This document shows, piece by piece, positions 33,158 to 40,772 of a stretch of DNA of 40,772 nt (position 1 is the stretch's first letter; every line of letters starts with the position of its first letter). Where the stretch lies: contig CAZPSP010000006.1 of the NCBI GenBank assembly GCA_964589285.1, positions 1-40,772 on the forward strand, given 5' to 3'. Position numbers and translations under genes: made by a program. This DNA comes from DAOUEG01 sp964589285. GTDB lineage: Bacteria; Chloroflexota; Dehalococcoidia; Dehalococcoidales; RBG-16-60-22. Below the pieces are notes generated by a model, which did no database searches, was not told the DNA's origin, and saw only the letters and a list, made by a program, of their open reading frames with translations.

Positions 33158-34096
33158 ATGCCGTTCGATGTCCCCAAAACGGCCTACAGCGGAAAGATAC
33201 GTGAGATCACCCTCGGCTCCGGCCCGAAAGCCGTCACCGTCGGCGGCGAGTCAGCTTACCCCTTTTACCTCTTTGAAGGCGCCATGCCGCACCTCCCCCG
33301 TATCGCCATGGAAGTGTACGATTCCGCCCCTCAGGACTGGCCGGATGCCGCCCGCCAGCCTTTTGCGGATGTCATCACCGACCCCGCCGCCTGGGCGAAG
33401 AAATGCATCTCGGAGTACGGCGCGGAACTCATCTGCCTCCAGTTGGTCGGTACCGACCCCAACGGCGAGGACCGCCCGGCGGAGGAAGCGGTGGAACTGG
33501 TGCGGAAAGTAGCCGCCGCCATCGACGTCCCGCTCATCGTCTGGGGCACCGCCAACCATGAGAAAGACGCTGCGGTCCTGAAACTGTCGGCGGAAACGGT
33601 CAAGGACAAAAAACTCGTGCTCGGGCCGGTGGAAGAAGGCGATTACAAGCAGATCGTCCCGGCGGCCATCGCCAACGGGCACACGGTGGCCGCCTCAAGC
33701 CCCATCGACATCAATCTTGCCAAGCAGCTGAACATCCAGATGGGCAATCTCGGCGTGCCGGACGGCTCGCTCATCATGGATCCCACCGTCTCCAGCATCG
33801 GCTACGGTATCGAGTACTGCTACTCGGTCATGGAGCGCATGCGCATGGCCGCGCTGACCCAGCAGGACGGCAAGCTCCAGTTCCCCATCATCGCCAACGT
33901 TGCCCGTGAGACGTGGAAAGCCAAGGAATCCCGGCAGACGGACGACCCGCGGATGGGGGACACGTCCAGACGAGGCATTCTCCTCGAGGCCATGTCCGCC
34001 ATGGTGCTGCTGCTGGCCGGGGCAGACGTCCTCGTCATGCGCCACCCTGATGCCGTCAAACTGGTTGGGGAAATGGTAGCCGACCTGGCGGCGTGA
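33158..34096 (+). CDS. acsD: Corrinoid iron-sulfur protein small subunit (CODH/ACS delta)
   Basis: 312 residues, the usual size. Starts MPFDVPKTAYSGKIREITLG and contains VGGESAYPFYLFEG, GADVLVMRHPDAVKLVGEM and the TIM-barrel core (LIVWGTANHEKDAAVL, VAASSPIDINLAKQLN, DPTVSSIGYGIEYCYSVME). With AcsC it forms the heterodimer that carries the methyl-cobamide between AcsE and acetyl-CoA synthase. GAGAGGAGG precedes the ATG. It comes 60 bases before the AcsB-like domain gene. Confidence 0.96.
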   Translation: MPFDVPKTAYSGKIREITLGSGPKAVTVGGESAYPFYLFEGAMPHLPRIAMEVYDSAPQDWPDAARQPFADVITDPAAWAKKCISEYGAELICLQLVGTDPNGEDRPAEEAVELVRKVAAAIDVPLIVWGTANHEKDAAVLKLSAETVKDKKLVLGPVEEGDYKQIVPAAIANGHTVAASSPIDINLAKQLNIQMGNLGVPDGSLIMDPTVSSIGYGIEYCYSVMERMRMAALTQQDGKLQFPIIANVARETWKAKESRQTDDPRMGDTSRRGILLEAMSAMVLLLAGADVLVMRHPDAVKLVGEMVADLAA

Positions 34097-34155
34097 TACC
34101 TTTCATTTTCTCCCTTTCCATACCCGTGTAGTATCGACCTCAATGAGTATATCGA

Positions 34156-34896
34156 ATGAACGTTCCGATCGTTGATAAACCATCTTCAGACCTGACCGAC
34201 GAAGCCGTGGACACCTTTTATTCGTGCGCGGTCTGCCAGTCCATCTCGCCGGGTCATCTCTGCATCGTCAGCCCGGAGCATCCCGGACAGTGCGGCGTCT
34301 ATACCTGGCAGAGCTGCCGGGCGGGTTACGCCGCCGATCCTATCGGCCCTTATCAGCCGGCACCCAAAGGGGAAAAATTGGACGATAGGCGAGGGCAGTG
34401 GCAGGGCGTGAACGAGGCTGTCCTTATAGCGTCCGGCGGCAAAACTGAAAAGATCAACCTGTACAGCCTCATCGATCATCCGGCGACCACCTGCAACCAG
34501 TGCGAGGCCATCGCCGCCGTGCTGCCGAAAAGTAACGGATTCATGGTTGTAAGCCGGGACTGCCACGGCATGACGCCCGCCGGTATGAGCTTCCAGGAAC
34601 TGCGTAAATACATCGGGTACGGAAACAGCACGCCGGGGTTCGTGGGGCACAGCAAGAAGGCGGTCACCGGGCGGAAGTTCCTTGCGGCGGACGGCGGCTT
34701 GCTCCGGCTGGTGTGGCTGCCGTTAAAGCTGAAGAAAGAAATTGGCGACGGCTTGCAGCAGCGGGCTGCGGAACTGGGAGTGCCTGATCTATCAGACCGT
34801 ATCGCCGATGAGACCGTGGGCGTGACCGAAGAAGCGATATTGCCGTATTTAAAGAAGAAACGTCATCCTGCCCTGGAGATGGGACCGATATTATAG
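34156..34896 (+). CDS. Stand-alone acetyl-CoA synthase (AcsB/CdhC) A-cluster domain, variant nickel site
   Basis: 246 residues collinear with only the C-terminal domain of AcsB. The [4Fe-4S] cysteines keep the exact AcsB spacing C-x2-C-x8-C-x9-C (FYSCAVCQSISPGHLC... GQC). The next key Cys comes 67 residues later, as in Moorella AcsB (Cys528 to Cys595). But Cys-Gly-Cys, which binds the distal nickel, is CNQC here. The rest is well conserved: GPYQPAPKGE, GQWQGVNEAV, DCHGMTPAGM, NSTPGFVGHSKK, ADGGLLRLVWLP. The start at 34156 has no good Shine-Dalgarno site, and no N-terminal domains precede it (59-base gap). It may be a scaffold or an altered acetyl-transfer protein; activity is uncertain. Confidence 0.88.
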   Translation: MNVPIVDKPSSDLTDEAVDTFYSCAVCQSISPGHLCIVSPEHPGQCGVYTWQSCRAGYAADPIGPYQPAPKGEKLDDRRGQWQGVNEAVLIASGGKTEKINLYSLIDHPATTCNQCEAIAAVLPKSNGFMVVSRDCHGMTPAGMSFQELRKYIGYGNSTPGFVGHSKKAVTGRKFLAADGGLLRLVWLPLKLKKEIGDGLQQRAAELGVPDLSDRIADETVGVTEEAILPYLKKKRHPALEMGPIL

Positions 34897-34916
34897 AGGA
34901 TGGCCCGCTTTATGTC

Positions 34917-34937
34917 ATTCCCGACCCGATCGGGAAT
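34917..34937. repeat. REP-like palindrome
   Basis: ATTCCCGA/TCGGGAAT (8-bp stem, 5-base loop) within GTCATTCCCGACC...GGGAATCC, the common form of dispersed bacterial intergenic palindromes. Confidence 0.5.
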
Positions 34938-35010
34938 CCATCTCGGGCGTATCAGTAACATTGAGGGAGGCAACGGAATAGAGCCAAGCAGGTTTTACGT
35001 AATACCCGAT

Positions 35011-35037
35011 GGGTAGCGCAGGCCTCCGTGCCCGCGG
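35011..35037 (+). repeat. Second copy of the GGGTAGCGC...GCCCGCGG repeat unit
   Basis: 27 bases closely matching the inverse of 25398-25423: both start GGGTAGCGC and end TGCCCGCGG, with a few changes in the middle. Further on (about 35129-35155) come CTTTTGGCCTTTGAGTTTTG-like runs, also seen beside the first copy. No gene is visible in 34897-35225. Confidence 0.5.
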
Positions 35038-35169
35038 ACCTGCAGAGACGCCGGTCCCACCCGTATTGTGGACAACCTGAGAATAGGTCGGATTTTAGAA
35101 ACTTTTACTTTTAAGTTGCAGTTTTTACTTTTGGCCTTTGAGTTTTGAGTTTAGTTGTACAACAACTAC

Positions 35170-35200
35170 TTGGCCGTACTCGCGCCGTCAATGGTATAAT
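35170..35200 (+). promoter_or_regulatory. Promoter of acsC
   Basis: Extended -10 TGGTATAAT (TATAAT at 35195-35200); a weak TTGGCC -35 lies at 35170 (19-base spacer). The ATG of acsC is 26 bases downstream, with AGGAGG between. Confidence 0.6.
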
Positions 35201-35225
35201 AGTTTACCCCAGGAGGAAAACGCCC

Positions 35226-36566
35226 ATGCCCCTGACCGGAATCGAGATATTCAAACTGCTGCCCAAGACCAACTGCGGTCAGTGCGGCTCGCCCACCTGC
35301 CTGGCCTTCGCCATGGCGCTGGCCGCGGGCCGGACGGACCTGAGTAAGTGCCCGCATATTTCCGATGAAGCCCGCGCCAAACTCACCGAGGCCTCCACAC
35401 CGCCAATCCTGCCGGTAACCATCGGAACAGGTGACAGCGCCCTCAAGATAGGCGGGGAAACGGTCATGTTCCGGCATGAAAAGACCTTCCTGAACAAGCC
35501 GGGCATCGCCCTCCTCATCAGCGATACGATGAGCGACGGGGAAATCGAAGCCCGTCTCCGCAAACCGCTGGAACTCACCTACGAACGTGTCGGGATGACG
35601 CTGAGCAGCCCGCTCGTCGCCCTGAAAGCAGATTCCGGCGACCCCTCGAAGTTCGCCGCCCTGGCGGATAAAGCCAGGAACGCGGGCCTTGCCATTGTCC
35701 TCATGAGCGAGCGTCCGGACGTTCTTTCCGCCGCCGCTCGCGCCTGCGCGGACAGCAAACCGCTCCTTTACGCCGCCACGAAGGATAACGCGGACCTCGT
35801 CGCCGCCATCGCCAAAGAGTTCTGTTGCCCGGTTGCCGCTAGAGCTGATGGCCTGGAAGACATCGCCGCTCTGACCGGCAAACTCGCCGCTGCCGGTCTC
35901 AAGGAGATCGTCATCGACAGCGGCGCCCGTACCATGAGCCGGGCGTTTCAGGACCAGGTCATCATCCGCAGCGCCGCCCTCGGTAAAAACCGCACGGTCG
36001 GCTATCCGACCATCGTCTTCCCCTGCGATATGACCGATGATCCCATGAAGGAGGCGATGATCGCCTCCGTGTTCGTGGCTAAGTACGCCGGGATCATCGT
36101 CCTTTCCGATTTCACCGGGGAGGGCTTGTTCCCGCTGCTCGTGGAACGGCTCAACATCTATACCGATCCCCAGCGCCCGCTGGCGACGAAGCAAGGCATT
36201 TACGAGATCGGCAGCCCGGACGAGAACTCGCCGCTGCTGGTGACGTCCAATTTCTCGCTGACTTATTTCATCGTCTCCGGGGAGATCGAGAACAGCAAGG
36301 TACCGGCTTATCTTTATGTCAAGGACACCGAGGGGCTTTCCGTGGTGACTGCCTGGGCGGCCGGCAAGTTCTCCGGAGACATCATCGGCCCGGCTATTCT
36401 GAAGAGCGGCATCGAGGGGCGTATTAAGCACCGCAAGCTCATCATCCCGGGCTATATTTCGATGGAACGGGACGCACTCAAAGAAGAACTGCCCGGCTGG
36501 GAGGTTCTCATCGGTCCGCAGGAAGCCGCCCAGATACCGGCCTATTTGAAAAACTGGAAACCATGA
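35226..36566 (+). CDS. acsC: Corrinoid iron-sulfur protein large subunit (CODH/ACS gamma)
   Basis: 446 residues from ATG 35226 (AGGAGG upstream); sequence before it is in the repeat region and is not coding. The N-terminal [4Fe-4S] domain has C-x2-C-x4-C-x16-C (NCGQCGSPTCLAFA... SKCP), exactly the CFeSP pattern. The TIM-barrel middle and the C-terminal cobamide-binding part follow (LVTSNFSLTYFIVSGEIEN, VKDTEGLSVVTAWAAGKFSG, KHRKLIIPGYISMERDALKE, ELPGWEVLIGPQEA). It carries the methyl group on its corrinoid. It overlaps nothing and is followed after 10 bases by acsE. Confidence 0.96.
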   Translation: MPLTGIEIFKLLPKTNCGQCGSPTCLAFAMALAAGRTDLSKCPHISDEARAKLTEASTPPILPVTIGTGDSALKIGGETVMFRHEKTFLNKPGIALLISDTMSDGEIEARLRKPLELTYERVGMTLSSPLVALKADSGDPSKFAALADKARNAGLAIVLMSERPDVLSAAARACADSKPLLYAATKDNADLVAAIAKEFCCPVAARADGLEDIAALTGKLAAAGLKEIVIDSGARTMSRAFQDQVIIRSAALGKNRTVGYPTIVFPCDMTDDPMKEAMIASVFVAKYAGIIVLSDFTGEGLFPLLVERLNIYTDPQRPLATKQGIYEIGSPDENSPLLVTSNFSLTYFIVSGEIENSKVPAYLYVKDTEGLSVVTAWAAGKFSGDIIGPAILKSGIEGRIKHRKLIIPGYISMERDALKEELPGWEVLIGPQEAAQIPAYLKNWKP

Positions 36567-36576
36567 GGATGACGGC

Positions 36577-37455
36577 ATGATACTCATCGGCGAGAACATC
36601 AACATCATGTCCGAGGCCCTCGGGCCGGCCCTGCGTAACCAGGAAGCCGGACCGCTGGAAGACGTGGCGCGGGCGGAGGTCGATGCAGGGATGGATGTCC
36701 TCGACCTCAACATCGGGCCGGCGCGCCGCGACGGCGAGGCGTTCATGTCCTGGGTCGTCGCGACGGTCCGGAACGCCACGGACAAAATGCTGTCTCTCGA
36801 TACCACCAACCTGGACGCCATGGAAGCCGGTCTGAAGGCGGGCAGGGGCCCGTTCCTGATAAACTCCGTCTCGCTCCAGTCAAGCCGCATCGACCGGGGG
36901 CTGGAGATGGCAGCGAAGTACGAGGCGGACCTCATCGGCCTGCTCTGGAGCAACGAGGGAATGCCGCGGGACGTCAACGAGCGCGCCATGCACGCCGTGG
37001 ACCTGGTCTACCGGGCCAATGAGGCCGGTATCCCCAACGAAAAGATCTGGATCGACCCCATCGTCAGCCCCGTGTCTGTCGAGATCAACCAGGTCAAGGC
37101 CTGCGTCGAGTTCATGGACATGCTCGGGGAGATCGCGCCCGGCTGCAAATCCACGGTCGGCCTGTCCAACGTTTCCAACGGCACCCCGCCGGAATTGCGC
37201 GGCTGGCTCAACCGCACCTACCTCGTCATGCTGGAACGGTACGGGCTGTACTCCGCCATCGTGGACGCCTTTGATAACGATCTCATCGACATCGCCCGCG
37301 GCCGCCGCCCGGACATCGTGGACGTCATCCACCGCGTCATGGACGGCGAGAGCGTGGATATTGCTTCACTCTCTCCGGAACTTGCCAAGTACGCGAAGAC
37401 GGTCAGGGTGCTCAACGGGGAATCTTTGTATTCCCACGCCTGGCTGGAAATTTGA
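36577..37455 (+). CDS. acsE: Methyl-THF:corrinoid iron-sulfur protein methyltransferase
   Basis: 292-residue pterin-binding TIM barrel. Begins MILIGENINIMSEALG; DVLDLNIGPARRDGEAF, LSLDTTNLDAMEAGL, FLINSVSL, IWIDPIVSPVS, STVGLSNVSNG and AIVDAFDNDLIDIARGR line the methyl-THF pocket, including the conserved Asp and Asn. GAGGATG precedes the ATG, 10 bases after acsC, so the two are translationally close. It transfers the methyl group between methyl-THF and the AcsCD corrinoid. Last gene of the C1 cluster. Confidence 0.97.
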   Translation: MILIGENINIMSEALGPALRNQEAGPLEDVARAEVDAGMDVLDLNIGPARRDGEAFMSWVVATVRNATDKMLSLDTTNLDAMEAGLKAGRGPFLINSVSLQSSRIDRGLEMAAKYEADLIGLLWSNEGMPRDVNERAMHAVDLVYRANEAGIPNEKIWIDPIVSPVSVEINQVKACVEFMDMLGEIAPGCKSTVGLSNVSNGTPPELRGWLNRTYLVMLERYGLYSAIVDAFDNDLIDIARGRRPDIVDVIHRVMDGESVDIASLSPELAKYAKTVRVLNGESLYSHAWLEI

Positions 37456-37576
37456 GGGGGCGAAATCTCCTCTGGTCCCTCATTACAAACAAGGAACAAC
37501 CGTTCCTCCAGAGTTCCTAAAGCCAGTTCTGGGATTCCGACGCAAGTCTATTTTGAAAGTCAATTCCTCGACACTA

Positions 37577-37605
37577 TTGAATCATACACCTGTTTTTGCT
37601 ATTCT
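37577..37605 (+). promoter_or_regulatory. Candidate promoter of the vapBC pair
   Basis: TTGAAT (37577-37582), 17-base spacer, TATTCT (37600-37605), 28 bases before the vapB ATG. A short inverted repeat GGAAC/GTTCC lies further upstream near 37492-37505. Confidence 0.5.
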
Positions 37606-37633
37606 TTGTGTATCAACCTTGAAGGACAATAGT

Positions 37634-37834
37634 ATGAGCCGGACCAATATAGACATCGATGACGCCCTTGTGGAAGAAGCCATGAACCTCACGAAGAAGA
37701 AGACCAAGAAGGACCTGGTCAACTATGCTGTTGAAGAACTGGTGCGCCGGGAAAAGAGAAAGAAGCTCCTCGAATTGGAAGGACATGTGGATTGGAACGG
37801 CAACCTCGATGAGATGAGGAAAACCAGGGTATGA
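37634..37834 (+). CDS. vapB: VapB-family antitoxin
   Basis: 66 residues. The N-terminus MSRTNIDIDDALVEEAMNLT is a ribbon-helix-helix DNA-binding motif; the basic helix and the tail GHVDWNGNLDEMRKTRV would wrap the toxin. AAGGACA precedes the ATG. The stop overlaps the toxin start by 4 bases (ATGA), the usual coupling of antitoxin and toxin. It should repress its own promoter and neutralise VapC. Confidence 0.9.
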   Translation: MSRTNIDIDDALVEEAMNLTKKKTKKDLVNYAVEELVRREKRKKLLELEGHVDWNGNLDEMRKTRV

Positions 37835-38262
37835 TACTGGTGGACACCAGCGTATGGATAGACTTTTTTAAAGGTACCGATACTCCGCAACAGCGTATCC
37901 TGCACCGGCTGATAGAGGACGATGAAGATATCTGCCTCACCGGTATCGTCTTGACCGAGATATTGCAGGGTATCAAAACGGACACAGACTTTGAGCGAAT
38001 CAAAGAACTTCTCATAGGTTTTCCCCTTTATGAACCTGCACTAGACGCGTATCTGGATTCGGCTGGCATATACCGCACTTGCCGGAAGGCAGGCAGGACT
38101 ATCAGATCGACCATTGATTGTCTCATCGCAGCGATTTGTATCCGGAACAGTCTATCCATTCTTCACCGGGACAGGGATTACGGTAGTATCAGCAGAGTGA
38201 CGTCTCTGAAGGTGGTCACGAACGGGAGCAAAGACCATCCTTCGACTAGTCCCGTTTCCTGA
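37831..38262 (+). CDS. vapC: VapC-family PIN-domain ribonuclease toxin
   Basis: 143 residues with the PIN acidic residues Asp5 (LVDTSVWIDFF), Glu43 (GIVLTEILQG), Asp96 (STIDCLIAA) and Asp114/Asp116 (HRDRDYGSI). Members cut tRNA or rRNA when freed from VapB. The PIN fold ends near residue 130; the last residues are a short Ser/Thr-rich tail. The pair lies between the C1 cluster and the NuoF-like gene and is lower in GC than both, suggesting later insertion. Confidence 0.92.
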   Translation: MILVDTSVWIDFFKGTDTPQQRILHRLIEDDEDICLTGIVLTEILQGIKTDTDFERIKELLIGFPLYEPALDAYLDSAGIYRTCRKAGRTIRSTIDCLIAAICIRNSLSILHRDRDYGSISRVTSLKVVTNGSKDHPSTSPVS

Positions 38263-38350
38263 AAACGTTTTTCCACTGACCTAAGCATATCCTCTTACTA
38301 AAAACCGCCCCATCGTTCTTATCTCGCACTTCAAATACGCCATACCTTAC

Positions 38351-38380
38351 TTGACCTGATGTAACTATTCACGATAAAGT
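38351..38380 (+). promoter_or_regulatory. Candidate promoter in the gap before the NuoF-like gene
   Basis: TTGACC (38351-38356), 18-base spacer, TAAAGT (38375-38380). The start codon at 38536 is 156 bases away. The rest of 38263-38535 is A/T-rich and holds nothing else I recognise. Confidence 0.4.
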
Positions 38381-38535
38381 AAAAATGGAATTTATGTATG
38401 CGGAAATATTCCGGTTTGCCGATGGCTGCTGAAAAGGTACCCCGGTGACCGTGTCGATTAACGACCCTTTTCTCCCGCTTTCATGGAATTTTTCATACAT
38501 ACATAACACGCTAGACTGCGTAGAGGTATGAAAGA

Positions 38536-40464
38536 GTGGACTTCGACAGTATACATGAAAAAGCGTTAAAGGAATGGGCGGCCCTTGAAACGCCCGCAAA
38601 ACCCCGTATCATCGTCGGGGCGGGTACCTGCGGCCGGGCCGCCGGCGCCAATGAACTGATCGATGCCATCACCGTCGAACTGGAACGGCTCAACATCGAT
38701 GCCGCCATCACCCAGGTCGGCTGTATCGGTATCTGCTACGCTGAACCGCTCGTCGACATCGTCAAGCCTGGCAAGCCCCGCATCTGTTATGCCAACGTCA
38801 CACCGGAAATAGTACGCGAGCTGCTGCAAAGCTATCTCGTCGATGACAACCCCCGCGCGGACCTTGCCATGGGCACGCTTGGAGAAGGCTCCGTGGAAGG
38901 CATCCCCAATTTCTGGGAACTCCCCATGCTCAAGCCCCAGGTGCGCATCGCGCTCCGGAACTGCGGCATCATCGATCCCGAGAGCATCGACCAGTACATC
39001 GCCCGCGGCGGCTACTCCGGCTTCCGCAAGGCACTGGAAATGGAACCTCAGCAGGTCATCGATGAGATCAAAAAGTCCGGCCTGCGCGGCCGCGGCGGCG
39101 CCGGTTTCTCTACCGGACAGAAATGGCAGTTCTGCCGCGATGCCAAAGGCGATAAGAAATACATCATCTGCAACGCGGATGAAGGCGACCCCGGCGCGTT
39201 CATGAACCGCTCCCTCCTGGAAGGCGATCCCCACTCCGTCCTGGAGGGCATGCTCATCGGGGCCTACGCCATGGGCTCGGATGAAGGTTACGTTTACTGC
39301 CGCGCCGAATATCCTCTCGCCATCGAGCGCCTGGAAAAGGCACTCGAACAAATGAAAGGCTACGGCCTGATCGGGGAAAACGTCCTCGGTTCCAGCTTCA
39401 ATTTCAGCCTGCACATCAAGGAAGGCGCCGGCGCATTCGTCTGCGGCGAGGAGACCGCCCTCATGGCCTCCATCGAAGGCAAACGCGGCATGCCGAGGCC
39501 CCGCCCCCCGTTCCCCGCCGTCTCCGGTCTCTGGGGCAAACCGACCAATATCAACAACGTGGAGACCTGGGCCAACGCCGCCAATATCATGCAGCATGAC
39601 GGCGACTGGTACGCCGGGTACGGCACGGAAAAGAGCAAGGGCACCAAGACCTTCGCTCTCGCCGGCAAGATAAACCGCACCGGCCTCATCGAGGTCCCCA
39701 TGGGCATCACCCTGCGGGAGATCATTTACGATATCGGCGGAGGCGTTCCCAATGACAAGGAATTCAAGGCCGTCCAGACCGGCGGACCATCCGGCGGCTG
39801 CCTCCCGGCGAGTATGCTGGACCTCTCCGTCGATTATGAGTCTCTCAAGGATGCCGGCGCCATCATGGGCTCCGGCGGTATGGTGGTCATGGATGAAGAC
39901 ACCTGCATGGTGGACGTAGCCCGCTACTTCCTCACCTTTACCCAGTCCGAGTCCTGCGGTAAATGCGTGCCCTGCCGCGTCGGCACGAGACAGATGCTCG
40001 ATATCCTGGAGCGCATCTGCGCCGGCGAAGGTGAAACGGAGGACATCGAACTCCTTCGCCGCCTCAGCGACCATATCAATGCCGGAGCGTTGTGCGCCCT
40101 CGGCCAGACCGCACCCAATCCCGTCATGACGACCATGAAGTACTTCTTCGAGGAATATACCGCCCACATCGAGCAGAAACGCTGCCCGGCGCTGTCCTGT
40201 ACCAACCTCATCGCCTTCTACATCGACCCCGCCAAGTGCATCGGCTGCGGCGCCTGCGCCCGCAACTGCCCGGTGGAGTGCATCGCCGGCGGCAAGAAGA
40301 TGGTCCATGTCATCGACCAGGAGAAGTGCATCAAGTGCGGCACCTGCTACGAGGTCTGCCCGAAGAAGGTCCGCGCCGTGACCAAGGTCTCCGGTGAAAA
40401 ACTCCAGGTTCCCTCGGAACCGGTCCCGGTAACCGCCGGCAAGGCCTCGGAAAAGGCCGAGTGA
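38536..40464 (+). CDS. nuoF: NuoF/HydB-like NAD(P)-flavin iron-sulfur oxidoreductase subunit
   Basis: 642 residues from GTG 38536 (GAGG 9 bases upstream). Domains in order: thioredoxin-like [2Fe-2S]-type domain (Cys32, Cys63, Cys67; only three cysteines visible); NuoF core with the FMN loop GLRGRGGAGFSTGQKW and NAD loop GAGAFVCGEETALMASIEGK; NuoF [4Fe-4S] site ESCGKCVPCRVGT; C-terminal 2[4Fe-4S] ferredoxin (CIGCGACARNCP, CIKCGTCYEVCP). This is the layout of HydB/HndC subunits of electron-bifurcating hydrogenases and of formate dehydrogenase partners. No NuoE or hydrogenase/formate dehydrogenase catalytic gene follows within the window. It may pair with a C1 enzyme or formate dehydrogenase encoded nearby. 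Confidence 0.95.
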   Translation: MDFDSIHEKALKEWAALETPAKPRIIVGAGTCGRAAGANELIDAITVELERLNIDAAITQVGCIGICYAEPLVDIVKPGKPRICYANVTPEIVRELLQSYLVDDNPRADLAMGTLGEGSVEGIPNFWELPMLKPQVRIALRNCGIIDPESIDQYIARGGYSGFRKALEMEPQQVIDEIKKSGLRGRGGAGFSTGQKWQFCRDAKGDKKYIICNADEGDPGAFMNRSLLEGDPHSVLEGMLIGAYAMGSDEGYVYCRAEYPLAIERLEKALEQMKGYGLIGENVLGSSFNFSLHIKEGAGAFVCGEETALMASIEGKRGMPRPRPPFPAVSGLWGKPTNINNVETWANAANIMQHDGDWYAGYGTEKSKGTKTFALAGKINRTGLIEVPMGITLREIIYDIGGGVPNDKEFKAVQTGGPSGGCLPASMLDLSVDYESLKDAGAIMGSGGMVVMDEDTCMVDVARYFLTFTQSESCGKCVPCRVGTRQMLDILERICAGEGETEDIELLRRLSDHINAGALCALGQTAPNPVMTTMKYFFEEYTAHIEQKRCPALSCTNLIAFYIDPAKCIGCGACARNCPVECIAGGKKMVHVIDQEKCIKCGTCYEVCPKKVRAVTKVSGEKLQVPSEPVPVTAGKASEKAE

Positions 40465-40525
40465 TCCATGGCTGCAGCTTCAACCGGTGCCGGTGTCCCC
40501 TCACGTTTGGCGGCTTGAGAACAAC

Positions 40526-40772
40526 ATGATCATCGACAGCCACACGCACCTCTCTACCTTCACCAATGAGGGGCTAACTTTTTCACAGGTCAGGGACCGG
40601 CTGCTGGCGGACATGGCCCGGGACGGCATCGAATTCTCCTGCGTGCTCCCGGACAGCGAAAGCGGTTCCGCCGTGGCAGACCTGGAAACGACACTGGAAC
40701 TGACCGCCGTCTCCCCAAAACTGTTCGCTCTCGGCACCGCCCTCGTGGAGTCCATTAACGCCGGCGTCGTGG
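40526..40772 (+). CDS. Amidohydrolase, TIM-barrel type (partial, runs off the window)
   Basis: 82 codons of a protein starting MIIDSHTHLSTFTNEG, where His-x-His is the first metal motif of the amidohydrolase_2 group (decarboxylases and hydrolases). It continues ...LLADMARDGIEFSCVLPDSE and LFALGTALVESINAGVV, the second being the usual 'ALGTV' strand. Start at ATG 40526, 61 bases after the NuoF-like gene, with a weak GAGA. It continues past 40772, so the function cannot be judged. Confidence 0.82.
   Translation, partial: MIIDSHTHLSTFTNEGLTFSQVRDRLLADMARDGIEFSCVLPDSESGSAVADLETTLELTAVSPKLFALGTALVESINAGVV

Noticed and set aside
34156..34896. The AcsB-like protein as a simple pseudogene fragment of acsB
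   Set aside because: It has a complete, well-conserved frame with its own start and stop. The 59-base gap to acsD leaves no room for lost N-terminal domains, and its place in the operon looks maintained.

Overview
The window looks like a metagenomic contig from an anaerobic Dehalococcoidia-type Chloroflexota. This is inferred from four things: a Wood-Ljungdahl/C1 gene set without visible CO dehydrogenase or methylene-THF reductase, sugar-1-phosphate nucleotidyltransferases of archaeal type, a genomic island at the tmRNA gene of the kind known from Dehalococcoides, and good -35/-10 promoters with some apparently leaderless genes. The first 53 bases are not genomic: 21-53 is an Illumina sequencing adapter.

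Layout. (1) 53-7303: an oligopeptide-type ABC importer (truncated binding protein and two permeases, no ATPase genes), then two short-chain dehydrogenases interleaved with three cupin proteins, plus the relic of a fourth cupin. This looks like one catabolic cassette of unknown substrate. (2) about 7360-14525: a decaying genomic island. Its left end carries a partial copy of the tmRNA 3' end, and its right end carries the tail of a serine recombinase running into the real tmRNA gene. Inside are relics of a 3-hydroxyacyl-CoA dehydrogenase and an aldehyde:ferredoxin oxidoreductase, with intact genes for an amidohydrolase, a LuxR regulator and two class III aminotransferases (putrescine and GABA type). 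(3) 14525-21496: core genes ssrA and smpB, a pRiA4b ORF-3-like gene, and a compact amino-sugar operon glmM - GlmU-like - second nucleotidyltransferase - glmS. (4) 21718-28253: a formate/nitrite channel, an SPFH protein, thiC under a TPP riboswitch with terminator, and an operon of DUF1847, a thiamine-binding-type protein, a TauE/SafE permease and a metallo-beta-lactamase-fold protein. A repeat-filled gap lies between thiC and this operon. (5) 28876-37455: the C1 cluster fhs - lipoprotein - folD - acsD - stand-alone AcsB C-terminal domain - acsC - acsE. (6) 37634-40772: a VapBC toxin-antitoxin pair, a NuoF/HydB-like flavin iron-sulfur subunit and the start of an amidohydrolase.

How the genes fit together. 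fhs and folD convert formate to methylene-THF. acsC/acsD/acsE move methyl groups between methyl-THF and the corrinoid protein. The only acetyl-CoA synthase homologue in view is a 246-residue A-cluster domain. It keeps the four [4Fe-4S] cysteines at exact spacing, but the nickel-binding Cys-Gly-Cys is replaced by Cys-Asn-Gln-Cys. That protein and the ssrA island are the two observations most worth following.
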